From the NCBI GenBank assembly GCA_951217055.1, contig OX578278.1, positions 42,979,574 to 43,043,573 of the forward strand: a stretch of DNA of 64,000 nucleotides, read 5' to 3'. This stretch comes from Gerris lacustris (lineage: Eukaryota > Arthropoda > Insecta > Hemiptera > Gerridae). A model generated the notes under the pieces. The model saw only the letters and a program-made list of their open reading frames with translations. It was not told the origin of the DNA and did no database searches. This document shows, one piece after another, positions 11,248-23,137 of the stretch (positions within the stretch are counted from its first letter, which is position 1; every line of letters starts with the position of its first letter). Made by a program: the position numbers and the translations under genes.

Positions 11248-11454
11248 AGGCTAATTCGGATTGTACGTGCCCTCGAAATTTCTTCGAGTTGGACCTCTAC
11301 CTGGTTTATATACAAGAGGGTTGTTTTTCTTCAGGAAATGAGCGGAGCGGCTATTGAAAATTCAAGGGTACACAAAATTAAGGTTTTTAATTTAAAATTT
11401 AGGGATTTTATCACCTAACCTCAAAGTGGGGGCACATACAATCCGAATTTACCT
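11248..11454. mobile_element. Small MITE (TA duplication)
   Basis: The ends are inverted: left AATTCGGATTGTACGTGCCC, right GGGCACATACAATCCGAATT. TA dinucleotides flank the 207-bp unit at 11246-11247 and 11455-11456. A Tc1/mariner-type target would fit, but two bases give weak support. Confidence 0.65.
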
Positions 11455-11456
11455 TA

Positions 11457-12632
11457 AATTTTATTCTCATACTTATGGTTGCCTATCATATCACTGCCTG
11501 TGATGTACCTACGTATAAAATAAGACGGCCGGTAACATCTCAACAGGTGGCTCTTTTTTTACCTCACATAGGCTGCCTAACCTGAGCTGTTAGAATTAAC
11601 TATTTTCTTGATCCTACGGTAGATTGTTGAGTATCTGTGTGAACCAAACAGAACTTAACAATTAAAATAAAATTAAGTAGAGTGACAGTATATCCTCAAT
11701 TTTGATTTTCACTCTTGACTGATCCTGGCTATTCTCAATTTAATTTAGATTGTTAAGTTATATATAAACATTTGGTGTAGGTTATGTAAGTAAAATTAGC
11801 ATGGGCTTTCTCATCGAAACCCTTCTGTATTCTGAATATCCATATTAACAAGGTGGAAAGGATTACAGAAGGGTTAAGGATTACAAGTAGAGTTAATACT
11901 GACAGTTCAGGTTGGGCTACCTATGTGAGGGGAAAAATAAAGCCACTAGATGGTTATCAAGTGACATTTGTGTTTGCCTAGTTAGCCCGATCTTCTGGAT
12001 GTCAAAATATGGAGCTCACATTGGCTCCCTCTCTATTTTTTATTTTTTTTTATTTTCCTTTGCTGTCAGATAATTAACTCTTAACATCATTAGTTTGTCT
12101 TAATGGCTTGTCTTCTTCATCAGACAATACTATTTTTCTGACTGCTGTGGTCAGAAGACGAACATGAAATTCTCACTTGTGGGTGCATCATACTTACTGA
12201 AGGAATAGAGTTTGAATGTTTTGTTTTTTAAATCAGCCAGATTAATTAAAGTTAATTTTATAGTTATAGAATGGAAATTCCGATATGCTTAATGTGACTG
12301 AGGAGCAGGAAGTTGTGATACGGTGATTTAGTGATCCTAAGCACTGTAGGGTTTTAAAGACTTTTTAGAAAACATACATATTATGTTAGTTATACTTAGC
12401 CAGCTATACAAGAAACACTACATAGATTAGCATCCTTTGAAAACCGATTTTAAATTAAATTTGAATTATTATTTGATCCTGGCAGCGGTAGGTATTTTTC
12501 TCTGTTCTTTCTCCTTTCTACGGAATATGTCTCTTTTATGTTAGTTCCTTATTTCCTGTATTCCATGCACATGTGTGTCTTCTTTCTGAAAGCTCCAATT
12601 AGTAAAATAGATTGGTTTTAAAAGAAACATAT
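11457..12632. other. No feature recognised
   Basis: Moderately AT-rich sequence without convincing ORFs, terminal repeats or RNA genes. Confidence 0.35.
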
Positions 12633-13616
12633 ATACTGTAGAACCCATGGAAATCCAAATTAACTGGGACCTGGCCTGTTCGGATTACTGAATTGTTCGG
12701 ATTATCAGGGATTCTGCTTTTATTGTCTATTACCATTAATAAAATTGGTCCTGGTATAGTTTACTGGTGTATTTCTATGTTTCAGTTCGAGGAATCCTGG
12801 TACTTATATAGAATAAAGAGATTTCAAATAATTATGAAAATTTAGAACATTAAAGAATATGTTCCATAGAAATGTAGAGGGGCAGGTATAAAGGTAGTGT
12901 TATGCTGGAAATATATTATATACACAACTGAGAATGGGATAGGGTTTTAATCCTTCCTGGCACGGCTATAGTGGACAAACAAAGAGGCACGGGCGGCATT
13001 TTTCAAACCATAAATTGGTTAAATCCAGATTATCTAGATTGGGTTTTGGAAATGTTGAACTAAAAAGTCAATTGATGTATTACATATTTATTTTTCAATG
13101 ATATCTTTAATTATAAAAATAAAAATTACTATAAAAAATCAGTAATTACTCCTTCAGTGTTCTGACTTAGTATCGGCGACCTAGTATCGGGCCTTTAACC
13201 TTAATTATCAACCCTATTTATTATTATTAGTTGTCAAAGTCCTAAGATAACTCCTCACAACTATCATATCCTAATCCGACAACTCATGCAAACCCGAAAA
13301 ATATTGATCGGATGGCATAATTTTTCTATACCGGACATGGTGGCATGGGGGGGGCGAATACAGTACACCAAGCCAAATAAACATGGCAAAACAATGCAGA
13401 ACGAAGCAATAATCAAAGCAGACTGTTTCATCTGTTTTAGGGGTCTCTAATGGTAGGGAAATTGAGGTTTTATTATTCTCACATCGTGAATCTGTGATTT
13501 GCAGAAACTTTTTTACTCGTGGTGCACTCCATGTGCCAGCCCGTGTCTCGAAGGGTTAAGAAACACATAGCGGCTGCTTAAAGCAGTCCCAGGAAATTTT
13601 ACAAAGCCTTTAGTGC

Positions 13617-13684
<68 letters not shown>

Positions 13685-13750
13685 CTTTTTTTACCCCAAA
13701 AGTTGTTTGGATTATCAGGGTTTTTCAGATTTTTGGGGTTCGTCTTGGGG
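12633..13750 (+). mobile_element. pogo/Tigger-like element remnant
   Basis: The left part reads TACTGTAGAACCC and shortly after GTTCGGATTATCAGGG. This is the style of pogo/Tigger ends (CAG-x-AGAACC...TTCGGATTATC). A second GTTTGGATTATCAGGG lies at 13705-13720 in the same direction, so the right end is not a simple inverted copy. No transposase is readable. An (AT)n array sits inside. Confidence 0.45.
13619..13682. repeat. (AT)n microsatellite
   Basis: About 32 uninterrupted AT units. It generates artificial Tyr-Ile ORFs on both strands. Confidence 0.97.
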
Positions 13751-14989
13751 GTTACATCTTGCACATTCAGGCAAATAAACTTGTATCTTCTGGTACTCTT
13801 TTAAAAATGTGCATAAACCAAGGGTTCCTTACCTTTTTTGGTTCATGGCACTCTTGGTGCCTTTCTACTCAATTGCGAAACACTGTTATATTAAATTTAA
13901 TTGGATATACTTAGAAATGTTTACAATATGAGGGTTTATAGTGCTATTCAGTATTAAGGAAAATTTTTGGTAGTTGTAATGAGTATTTTTTTGGGGGGGG
14001 GGGGATTTTAGTCCCATTCTACAGCTTAGATGTCATTACAGGACGCAGGTTATCCGGCCACTTTACTCATCTAAAAAAAGAAACAATACTCATCTACTCG
14101 ATGATCTCATCGAGTAGATTTTTTTTTTTACAACCTTTTATTTTGGATGAATGATATTTGACCCAGCAAATTTAATTTGTGAGGGTGAGATACAGCCAGG
14201 TTTATTAAACTGTTGCAATTTTCTCACATACCTACTTTTATAAATCTAATTCCCTTTTTAATCGCTCTTTTTAGTAATAATGAGTTAGAGCATTTTATAT
14301 AATTGTCAATAAAAACCACAGCACAAGGCTTTCAGCAGGATAAGGTTACTGAGCCTAATAATTAATTAAAACCTGAGAAGGATGGGCGTGCGCTCTTGGA
14401 GAAAACACGTGCAGGATAGAGTCGATTGGAGAGGCATTGTAAAGTAGGCCCTTCACGGGCTGTAGCGCCGCAGATGTATGTTTGTAATTAATTAAAAGAA
14501 GTATTGGAAATTCTGGAGAAATATACATGAGTTTCTCTTATATACAGATAAGGGATGAAGTATGAAGAATATTCATGAAAGAGTCCTCTGATACTCTGAT
14601 GGTGTATTGTATAAGTATATTTTTAAAAAAAGAAACATTCTGAATTACTGCAATTTAAATAGTTTTTAGAACTTTGTACACCAAGGAGGTAACTTCATTG
14701 TTATTAGGGAGACCCGGGCTAGCTGTTCAACTTCTTTCATAGTTTCTATAAGAGTGCTTACCATTCTTCAAATGCCACACGATCTTTAAAATCCTTTGAA
14801 AGAAAGTTATATTGTAGTTCCTGCAGGGAATTACTGAGTGTTCTACTAACTGCTGTAGATAAGCTTATTTAATTATTCTTAATTCCATAGAACTTTTATT
14901 TTTCATTTTGATTACCTTAGTAGATACTGCTCTCATATCATTTAAATGTGTTTAGGGTTGGTTGGCCTGTTTTCAGGATTGGTTGACTC
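13751..14989. other. No gene recognised
   Basis: A G homopolymer lies near 13993. A small palindrome around CTACTCGATGATCTCATCGAGTAG is at 14094-14117. There is no convincing ORF. Confidence 0.35.
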
Positions 14990-14992
14990 TTA

Positions 14993-15338
14993 GGCCGCTC
15001 CCTCACTTGTCGGTACGGTATCGGTAAGCTCATCGCTGGGTACTGATTTGGTGCAGATCCTTTCCCGAGCCCCTGTATCTTAATGATGCGTGGGAACGGG
15101 GCGGTAAGGAATCGGTATACCGAGAGTAAGAACAAGCAGTAAAAACATAATCGGTAAAGTACTGTCTTCTTCTGACGACGACATAATCACGCCACGACAC
15201 TACTGTTACTGCAAGATTCTACCGAAAGTATACCCACAAGTGAGGAGATAAAGGCAGTATCGGTAAGCTTTCTGTAAGCTATCGGTAAAGCAGAAAATAC
15301 CCCATACCGATACCGTACCGACAAGTCAGGGAGCGGCC
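14993..15338. mobile_element. Harbinger-type MITE with TTA duplication
   Basis: The element starts GGCCGCTCCCTCACTTGTCG and ends with the inverse. The inverted ends extend about 38 bases through GGTACGGTATCGGTA. TTA flanks it at 14990-14992 and 15339-15341. A 3-bp TWA duplication is characteristic of PIF/Harbinger. The words CGGTATCGGTAAGC recur inside. The ORF across it is not a gene. Confidence 0.82.
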
Positions 15339-15341
15339 TTA

Positions 15342-15637
15342 GCCAACTAGCCCTAATGAAATAAATACCTTACCATATCCATTTAATTTTGCTATTTATT
15401 TGCCTGGTTGTATTTTGGGTAAAGGTAAATAAATAAATTTATTTTATAGAAAATTTATTTCATTTTTACCTTAAGCTTTTCATGTTAGTAAAGCAAATAA
15501 ATGGTGAGATTGTGTTGGCTGAAGAGCTTTATCATTATACCTATTTTTCTGAGTCTATTTATTTATAGTATTTTTGTTATGTCAATAATTCTTGCAATAT
15601 TTGCATTGATAGTTTTTTTTTTTTTTCTTAGCTATAC
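15342..15637. other. AT-rich spacer, nothing recognised
   Basis: T-rich and A-rich sequence only. Confidence 0.35.
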
Positions 15638-15780
15638 TTTTAGACCAGGGCCGGATATAGCTACCGCCAGCCCCCGCGGTGCGGGGGGGGGGGGGGGGGG
15701 CCCACAGTCCTGGGGGGCCCAGTCAGAGATGTTGAATAAGGTTTTTTTTACAAAAAAAAAGGCAAGAAGGAAATTGTGAT

Positions 15781-15996
15781 CAGTGGCGTAGCTATGGGCC
15801 CGAATTGCGGGCACGTCCCCGGTGCCAGGGGGCCCACAAATAAAAAAATGTCGATGGGGGCCCCTTTAGAGTATAATTAAATGTAAACTGGAATTATACT
15901 CATATACCTTAGTCAGTGCGCCCCATTCAGTGCTGAACGCAAATGTTTCAATTATCTTTTTTTGGCGAGGGGCCCACTGCCCTAGGTACGCAACTG
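15781..15996. mobile_element. Nested short hAT MITE (CAGTGGCGTAGC ends)
   Basis: The 216-bp unit starts CAGTGGCGTAGC and ends GGTACGCAACTG. ATTGTGAT lies on both sides at 15773-15780 and 15997-16004. The exact 8-bp duplication proves insertion into the older CAGGGCCGG element. Confidence 0.9.
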
Positions 15997-16988
15997 ATTG
16001 TGATAAACTTAAAATTTTTCCTAATGTGTCATGAATACGGAAGTTTGAATTTTTTTGTTTCATTTAGTTACTTAGATTTTTGTGATATTTTCACCTTATT
16101 CAATATGGTCAATGGTCAATGCTAATTTAAAGGAGAGAAACTGACCGACAAATCATATTAACTGATACATTTTACATTTTTTACTTGTAATGCAATTTTT
16201 AAGCTTGCCAGCTACAAAACAACTTAATTATTTGTGTTTTTTAGCCCACCTTAGTTAAACTTCAAAATTCGCCCCGCGCCAAACCTCTTTTCCTGTAAGT
16301 TTGGTGGATGTCTGTAAGGACAAACTTGCCCTCAAAAATCCTTAAAACTCATCTTTTTGCACTTAAATTTTTAAAAATTCTCCGGGGGAGGACCCCCGGA
16401 CCCCCAGCCGTTGTTTGTTCAAAGGGGTCTAGATTCTAACTTGCCCTTGGACCCGGAAATCCTCTCAGCGGCCCTAATATATAATACATATATCTGGTCA
16501 TTATACATAATAATAACTAAATCAGCTCAGTTTTTATTTTACCTAAACGATAAAATAGGTATCTTCAAAAAGGACTAACGAAAAAAATTGAAGACCCCAT
16601 TGTCGGATAAGCTTGATTTTTCTTTTTATTTGAAATATTACAAAAGTTAATATGAAAAGGGAGTTGTTATAGGACACCCGGTATAATATTGTTGTTGTTA
16701 TGAGGAGGTAAATTGCATTTTTATTTATTTGAGAGATATTCGCAGTATATTACCCTTCACTTCCATACTATGCTTATTATTCTTATTTAGGTCTTTAGGG
16801 CATTAATAACTTTAAAGTCAATCCGTTTTTGGCTATATTTCACCTCCTTTGAGGCATCTTCAGGCCTAAAATATTTTTAAAATTTTATTTCTTATATCTG
16901 CATTAACTTTTAACTTACATCTTTATATAACATGTTGACAACTTTTAAATAAAACGTAACACTTTTTTTCAAAAAGGACACCCGTTAA

Positions 16989-17801
16989 GAACGAAGTTCC
17001 TTACGCTTTTCATTAAATATACAAATTATAAATTCACACTACTAAGTATACGATGATTACGATGCTATCTACTTATACATGGCGGTGTTAGAAAAGAGAC
17101 AAAATTAAAAGTAATTAACTGTTTGTACCTAGAGGAGTTAAGACAAAATTAAGAGAAAAACATTGTTTATATCATTGAAGCGAGTGCCTTGCAATAAATA
17201 CTTATGTATTGAATATTGAGAAAAAATTAATCATGATGAGTTGATATAGTTAAAGAGGAAGTGGCAGTAGGTGGGAAACAGGATTGTTTTCCCCTACCCG
17301 GCCTACTAATTTAAAATATTATAAAATATCAAAATTATTACTCAAAAACGTCTGCTTGTATCAGGTTGAAATTTTACATGCCTGTTTCAATTTTACTTTA
17401 CTTTACTTTGTGTATGACGTTTTATAAAATTCGTTACTTTAGAACGTAAGATATCGGTTAAAACGTAGTTTTCTCTATTTTAAACGTTTAGGTCCGCTTT
17501 AATAAATTAAGCGATCATTAACACTTCATAGCAGTATCGGTGTTGATTTAACTAAAAAAAAAATCATTTAAAAAAGTTGTATGTCTCATTGATTAGAATA
17601 AGTTAGAATTTTTCCCGTCCAAAAGTTTCAGTTTTACATTCGAATGTTTACGCGAGCGTTGCTAAAATAAACATGTCTTCCACATTGGTCAACTTTGGCT
17701 CAAGTTATCGTCATGGGTCGATTTCAGTTTTGTGACAGTGTTTTTTTCGGATTTACTCCCGGGCTCCAGGCGCTGTAACGTGCCATAAGGAACTTAGTTC
17801 C
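16989..17801 (-). mobile_element. R4 terminal-inverted-repeat element, copy A
   Basis: The left end is GAACGAAGTTCCTTACG and the right end is the inverse with GGAACTTAGTTCC. The interior matches 37230-38050 in the opposite orientation and part of 42320-42720. Shared phrases include ATCAGGTTGAAATTTTA and AACACTTCATAGC. There is no ORF. Both termini are themselves short palindromes. Superfamily is unresolved because no clear target duplication is seen. Confidence 0.72.
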
Positions 17802-18343
17802 AATAAATATGAAAAATTAATATATAACAGTAGACTAACCTTTAACAAAATCTCCTAACCATTACTTAATTTATTTTCTTTCCTTGCAAGAGAATTGTCA
17901 TGAAAGAAAATAACTAAGAAAATATATCAAGCAGTGTTTTAGAAAAGTTATGTCAACATGTTAAATAAAGATAATGTATGTTAATCTAGAGATAAAAAAT
18001 AAAAATTTAAAAATCTTCTTTTACGAATAATCTCTCTAATTAGGAATAAGCAATTTTTTTTTAGGCAATTACCTCTTTCTTATTTCGGCGAGGTAGTTAA
18101 AAAGCGAATTTGAGATAAAGAATGAATGCAGTGAGTGTAATTTGGTTGTAGTGTGTAGTTTCTTACTTTCTTAAGCCATCACGAGGCTCACCGATAGTGT
18201 AGGACTTCCATTCTACGGTGCACTAACCAGTAAACACTCTCCCCCCTCCCGTTCCGAGTAGGACCTGGCCTGGGTAGGTTGGGGGCCCATTGGAGTTTTT
18301 CGCGGGGGGGCCCGAAAATTGAAAATCCGGCCCTGTTTTAGAC

Positions 18344-18789
18344 CTTATAAAACATATGTATATGGTACAAGTTCCGAAACTTTGTAACATTTCTTAGAGA
18401 GAGAGGGGGAGGGGGGCGGGGGGGGGGGGGGGAGCATTAATTGAATGAGATATAAAGAATGTATTCAAGAAATTTGGAATCTCTTGTTACAATATTTGTA
18501 AACGAAATTACTGATTTTCTTTGAAGATGTCAATAAACTGATTTTATTTTGTTTTTTTGAATACTACTTTTAAGTATAAAGTTTTTAAATGTACATCCTT
18601 TTTTTATACTTTATTTAATTGACAAAATAAATAATTAGATTTCTTTTCTCTTTTTTTGTTTTTGTTTTTGGTGTCATTGTGATTACACCAAAAAATGTTG
18701 CTTATTATAAGTAACATTTAATCATAATATCATTTCAGAAGGGAAAATAATAATAATAAAAGAAAAATGCAATTATTAAGAATTTAATA
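18344..18789. other. AT-rich DNA with a G/GA-rich run
   Basis: A (GA)n then G-rich tract lies at 18396-18432. The rest is AT-rich and may be the 3' flank of the minus-strand ORF that follows. Confidence 0.4.
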
Positions 18790-19147
18790 TTATTCATCTA
18801 ACCATATACGGAGTCTATCAAATATATAAAACCACATGCACTTAACAAAAGAGATTTTTTTTCCTTTAAATATAGCTAACCTCTTCTTTCGAGGTGGGTA
18901 ATAACTGCTTCCTTCTAATGAAAAGAGAAATAAATTCTCGAATAAACTTGATATTCCATGTTTCAATGGTTCAATCAATTCTAAGGTCATGCATCCCAAA
19001 AAAACAGCTTCAGGTTCAATTTTTAGGTAGACTTTTCGCATTGGTTTGAGCCTTGTTTTGAGTCCGTTTAGAAATGAACCTAGGGTGCGATCCTGCTCAG
19101 GTATTTGGTCTGGTCTAACTTCCACATCGGTATTATTTGTGAAGACC
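18790..19147 (-). CDS. Gene-like ORF with splice acceptor, unrecognised
   Basis: On the minus strand the open frame starts after a TTGCATGGTTACAG acceptor and reads VFTNNTDVEVRPDQI, then GSFLNGLKTRLKPMRKVYLK, KIEPEAVFLG and IEPLKHGISSLFENL, to a basic tail and TAA at 18790. Codon use looks protein-like: charged and hydrophobic residues alternate, with no simple-sequence bias. I do not recognise the protein. An open segment at 19356-19484 just upstream ends in a GTAAGT donor and could be the preceding exon, but its phase (0) does not match the two bases this frame needs. It may be a real small gene with a missed exon boundary, or a decayed one. Confidence 0.4.
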
Positions 19148-19355
19148 CTGTAACCATGCAAGATAATGTATTACAACTTATAAATGATTTTATTTCATTT
19201 ACATGGAATAAAAATTATTTATTCACATATGTATCCTTGTTTTTTTTCCTAATAAGCTCTTTACTGTTTGATTTATGTAAACATTGTCCTGTCTGTTTAT
19301 AGGCACTATTTTCTCCATCACATTATGGACCTGTGAATAGAAGAACCTGACTTAC

Positions 19356-19484
19356 TGTTATACACTCTAATTCATCATTAAAGGTAAGCTTTAGCTTATT
19401 AACTTTTGGAAATGAGTCTAATAAGTCTAGAACTTCTTGATGAGACCGCACCAGATATTTTATGAATCCATTGCAGGTATCATT
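19356..19484 (-). pseudogene. Possible upstream exon of the unrecognised gene, or decayed copy
   Basis: The minus-strand frame reads CNGFIKYLVRSHQEVLDLLD, then FPKVNKLKLTFNDELECIT, and ends exactly at a GTAAGT donor. The 5' side meets a TGA with no AG acceptor in between. A Harbinger-type element lies immediately upstream of it (19507-20276), so the gene may have been disrupted. The leucine-rich pattern is suggestive only. Confidence 0.3.
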
Positions 19485-19506
19485 TCAAAGGAGTTGCTCA
19501 TTATAA

Positions 19507-20276
19507 AGGCGGAAATACACATGCTAGTAAAAAAGCATGTCAGTGGCGAGTTACTATCACGTCAGTAGCTGGCATGCTGCAGACACTCTGTACATTTGCC
19601 AGTGAAACAGCATGCTAGTATCATCCAGATTATAGGTCTTGTGCGAGCTACTAGCACATGACAATACACATTTCTAGTTTTGAAACGTTTCTTGCCTTCT
19701 TTTAGCCGGAATAAATTATGAAATAATTGTATTTGATTTAATTAATTTTGATAGTTTTATTAATTGTTTCAATGTACCTTATGAATGTATCGGTGCGGAA
19801 TGAAATTAACCAGCTTGTTCATTTACTTGCAAAGAACTGTGTTTTAAAACATTTGAAAAATAATAAAAAGACACGAAGAGTGTGGGTAAAGATTGGATAG
19901 CTAGAAGGGAATTAGGTACATGGAGCGAGTCAGTGCCTAAATGAAATGCGGTTCGGGGACGTTAATGGTTTTAGGAATCAATTGCGAATGCTTCCGGAGA
20001 AAGTTGATGAATTGTTGTCAGATACCCGCGAAAGGAAGGAACGCAACTGAAGGGCTGAGGGAGACTCGTGCTAGCTACTAGCAACCTTGCGCTGGCAGGC
20101 CTGTTTACACGTGCCTTATCAGTTCCCCCTCCCCTCGACTTGTGCCACTGGCAAGACAAAAATCAAACCTCGTGCGATTTACTCGCATGCTATTTGATGT
20201 ATACACATGCCAGTAGCTCTCCTCTGCGAGCTACTCGTATGTTTTGTGCGAGTAACTAGCATGTGTATTTCCGCCT
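19507..20276 (+). mobile_element. PIF/Harbinger deletion derivative with transposase N-terminus remnant
   Basis: The ends are AGGCGGAAATACACATGCTA and the inverse, with TAA at 19504-19506 and 20277-20279. This is the 3-bp TWA duplication of PIF/Harbinger. At 19868-20030 the plus strand reads KTRRVWVK, DWIARRELGTWS and then GFRNQLRMLPEKVDELLS. These match the R-x-W-V-x-x-W...R-x-x-LG and FRN-x-LRM-x-x-x-x-FDELL pattern at the start of Harbinger transposases. At least two frameshifts and one stop break it, and the DDE catalytic part is missing. The terminal 100 bases on both sides are rich in GCATGC/CTAGC words. Confidence 0.85.
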
Positions 20277-20280
20277 TAAG

Positions 20281-20779
20281 AGTTGTTAGCATTTGACAAA
20301 GTAGGTTGGCTTATCTGTATACAATGGTATAAGGTTGTGTACACAGTCACCATGAAAGGTAGGGTTGGCCTCAATTTGATTTGCTTTTTACACTAGGAGT
20401 TTGCTTCTACTTTAGTTAATATGTAACTAACAATGTGTTTGCTGGTTTAAGAGTGTTCCGCCAGCTCGGATCTGAAGCTCCTTTCTTAGACCTTGATATA
20501 AAGAGGATTAATAACCTAATTAGTCAGTTGATAATGGCTATGACCATGAGCAACACCAAGTTGGCATTTATCTCTATAGGTATAATAAGTAAAATTAAAG
20601 TTTTGTCTGTACATTGATGTCATGAAAAATGTTTGGTTACTTTTTCATTTAATACATTTCAAAAACCAAATCCAACCTTTTTTTATATTTTTTGCCACCA
20701 CCGGTCCAATTTTGTAGGCCAGATATGGCCATCCTATGACACGTGAGGCAGAGATGACACGCGTACTCCATTTCCTAGT
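20281..20779. other. No feature recognised
   Basis: A 60-residue ORF is present but lacks any family signature or splice context. Confidence 0.35.
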
Positions 20780-21255
20780 TGTTTCGAGTTTTCATACTTA
20801 CAATAATTATTGAACATTTTATTAAAATTTACAATAAATAACTTCTCCCTGTGCTTGGATCAAACATGACCGTTTGTGTTTGAAGCTATTTATTTAGGAA
20901 CTAGATTCTTCCTAGGAAAATGAAGGTGAAATAGATAGTTAAAGAGAAATCTACGTATAATGGCTGGAATTGTATTTATGTGCGGAGCCCAAAAGTATGA
21001 GCTGTTTTTGAGAAATAATTTTTTTTCTGAATTCTTGGGGGATAGTGCTCCCAATGTAGACTTAACATACATTTCTCGATTTCGCCTCGGGTATGATTTT
21101 TATGAACCTATTTGCCAAATTCCATATATATCAGCCCAGTAGTTTAGGGTTCACGTGTCTGCACAGACATATTTTGTCAAAAACCTCTTATTTGGTCTCA
21201 GGGGACCATAAAACGTATAATCCATAAAAATACTTTTTTTGAGCTATCATAATAC
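20780..21255 (-). repeat. R2-hp dispersed repeat, copy 3
   Basis: Shared words include AATTATTGAACATTTTAT, TTCTCGATTTCGCCTCGGG and GTCTGCACAGAC. The B-box position reads CTTGGATCAAACATG and is degraded. The hairpin end is largely lost. Confidence 0.65.
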
Positions 21256-23137
21256 AGTGTGTTCCCGGATAGGGTTGCCAATACGTGTAATGACAAAAAA
21301 TTTCAGTTTTCTTAGAAAAGTCACTCTTCATCAAATCTCCTGCTTGTCCTTAAATGAAGATATATACTATTAATTTTTGTTCAAAATGTACCCTGTACCC
21401 AAAAAGTACAACTTTCTAAAATTCTGCAAGAGGAAACCAGACTAGCAATTGATCAAATCAGACAAGTTTGTTAAACACAATAAAACTACTAAACTACTCC
21501 ATTCCCAAAATAATATTTTTGAGGATGGAGGTAGAGATTTGTTTTCTCACTTAACAACATTTTTTTTTAATTTTTCATTGAAATGGTAACAAAATTGAGA
21601 GGGGAATAGAAAAAGTGCAATGTTTAAGGACATTGCAAAGATGAATTGGATAAAAGCTAAACAAGTATACTCAGGGCGTCCTCCTGTTTCATTTAACATG
21701 ACGCATTTCTGTTAATGAAATATCAACCCCTTGTTTTTAATGGAAGATTCTTTGAGGCTTCCCGATATGTTCCCTGTTTGGGTTATTACACAAAACATAA
21801 TAGTAAAATTTAAAATTTTTGTGTTGGGTTACCTTTCAGAGATACAGCTGCGCTATAGACAGACGACAAAAAAAAAAATGCATACAGTAAATTATAATGG
21901 TCCTCGGTTTTGCCTAAAGGCCCTATAAAAGAGGCTTGACCTTGGATTAACTGACCTCCAATTGAGGTGAAAAGAGAAAAATTAACTCTCTTAAATAGTT
22001 TTTGAACCCTAATATAACACTACTTTTTTGATTAAAAATTTAACACATTTTGTTTTTCATCTTGAGCTATATTTCGCTCTACACCTTGGTCTTCTTCAGG
22101 CTAATTTTTTATTCCCCTGTCCCAGTCATATGAGTCATTTGATATTTATTTTTTAAATTTTATTTACATAAAATTTGTCACATCACATTAACTGAGAAAA
22201 AAAAACGAAATTATAAATTAACTCCCCTGTCCTCTTCTCCCCTGTTTGACTATCAGTGGGAGAACTCAACCCTCTATATGGTGTAGGGTGAAATATAGTT
22301 GAAGATAAAAAACAAAATGTGTTTAATTTGTAACCCAAAAATTATGCGAAAAAACTTTGAAAAGACTCTCAAAACATATAATTTATAGTGTTTTATTATT
22401 AAAAAAAAAAAATCTTTGTTATTGTTTTCAAGAACATCTAAGAGCCGTAAAAATGGGAATATCCACAAGTCTGAGCTGGTAAAACAGTTTGTTTCAACTT
22501 AACACATTGTTAATGTTGATCAGACTAAAAGAATCAGTCGAAACCTTAAAAATTAAAAATTATAGTTACAGGCCTCTCCTCTTAATACTTGGAAACTATT
22601 AATTAAACAAAAAATTATGAAGGTCATAACACTCAAATACCGGTCATGAAAACACTTGTAATCCTCCCACACCTGAATACTGATGCATCGGGTATAATTG
22701 CATCAACACCTCTGTTGAAAGTAATTTAATGCAAACCTAAGCCCTCTGTGGATTAATAACTCCCTTAAGAATAAACCTAAAATATTGGGATCTCTAATAG
22801 GGTGTCCTTTTGGTAGATCTAGACTAGGCTTGTTTAATCCCTTTTTTGAAAGCCTATCCAGGACCTACATAAACATATTTACTCTGAAGAATAGGTGCTT
22901 AAGTGCAATTTTAAAAAAAGAATGATTGCCTCTCCACTAAGTGAATTAATTTTTAAAGCCAGCTTTCAGCGTCTCGGCTCTCATCAGTGCTGGTAAAAGG
23001 TTAAAGAAAAATCCATTACAGAACTTTAAATAAAAACGTTATATCAGAGTACGTAATATAAAGTTTTCACTTATTTTCATATCTGATTTTTTTTTTTTTT
23101 TAAATTGCATGAATATTAAAGAAGTATATATTTTTTA
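21256..23137. other. AT-rich DNA, mostly unannotated
   Basis: Apart from the inverted-repeat unit at 22030-22334, no coding or repeat signature was recognised. Confidence 0.35.
22030..22334. repeat. Inverted-repeat unit with TTTCG...CTTCAGG motif
   Basis: Arms of about 56 bases at 22030-22086 and 22280-22334 are imperfect inverses: ACACATTTTGTTTTTCATC against its complement. The left arm includes GCTATATTTCGCTC followed by CTTCTTCAGGC. It may be a MITE or the terminal repeats of a Penelope-like element. Confidence 0.5.

Larger units (their letters stand above)
15646..18335. mobile_element. hAT-type element (CAGGGCCGG ends) with 8-bp duplication, nested insertions
   Basis: The ends are CAGGGCCGGAT and ATCCGGCCCTG. 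TTTTAGAC flanks the element at 15638-15645 and 18336-18343, an exact 8-bp duplication as made by hAT transposases. Family-typical GC-rich text such as CTCCGGGGGAGGACCCCCGG occurs at 16380-16400. The span includes at least two later insertions (15781-15996 and 16989-17801) and a 19-base G run at about 15683. No transposase ORF is preserved. The same family appears at 28114-29876. Confidence 0.88.

Noticed and set aside
12633..13750. Complete pogo element
   Set aside because: The two GGATTATCAGGG words are in the same direction and no transposase is readable, so only a remnant is claimed.
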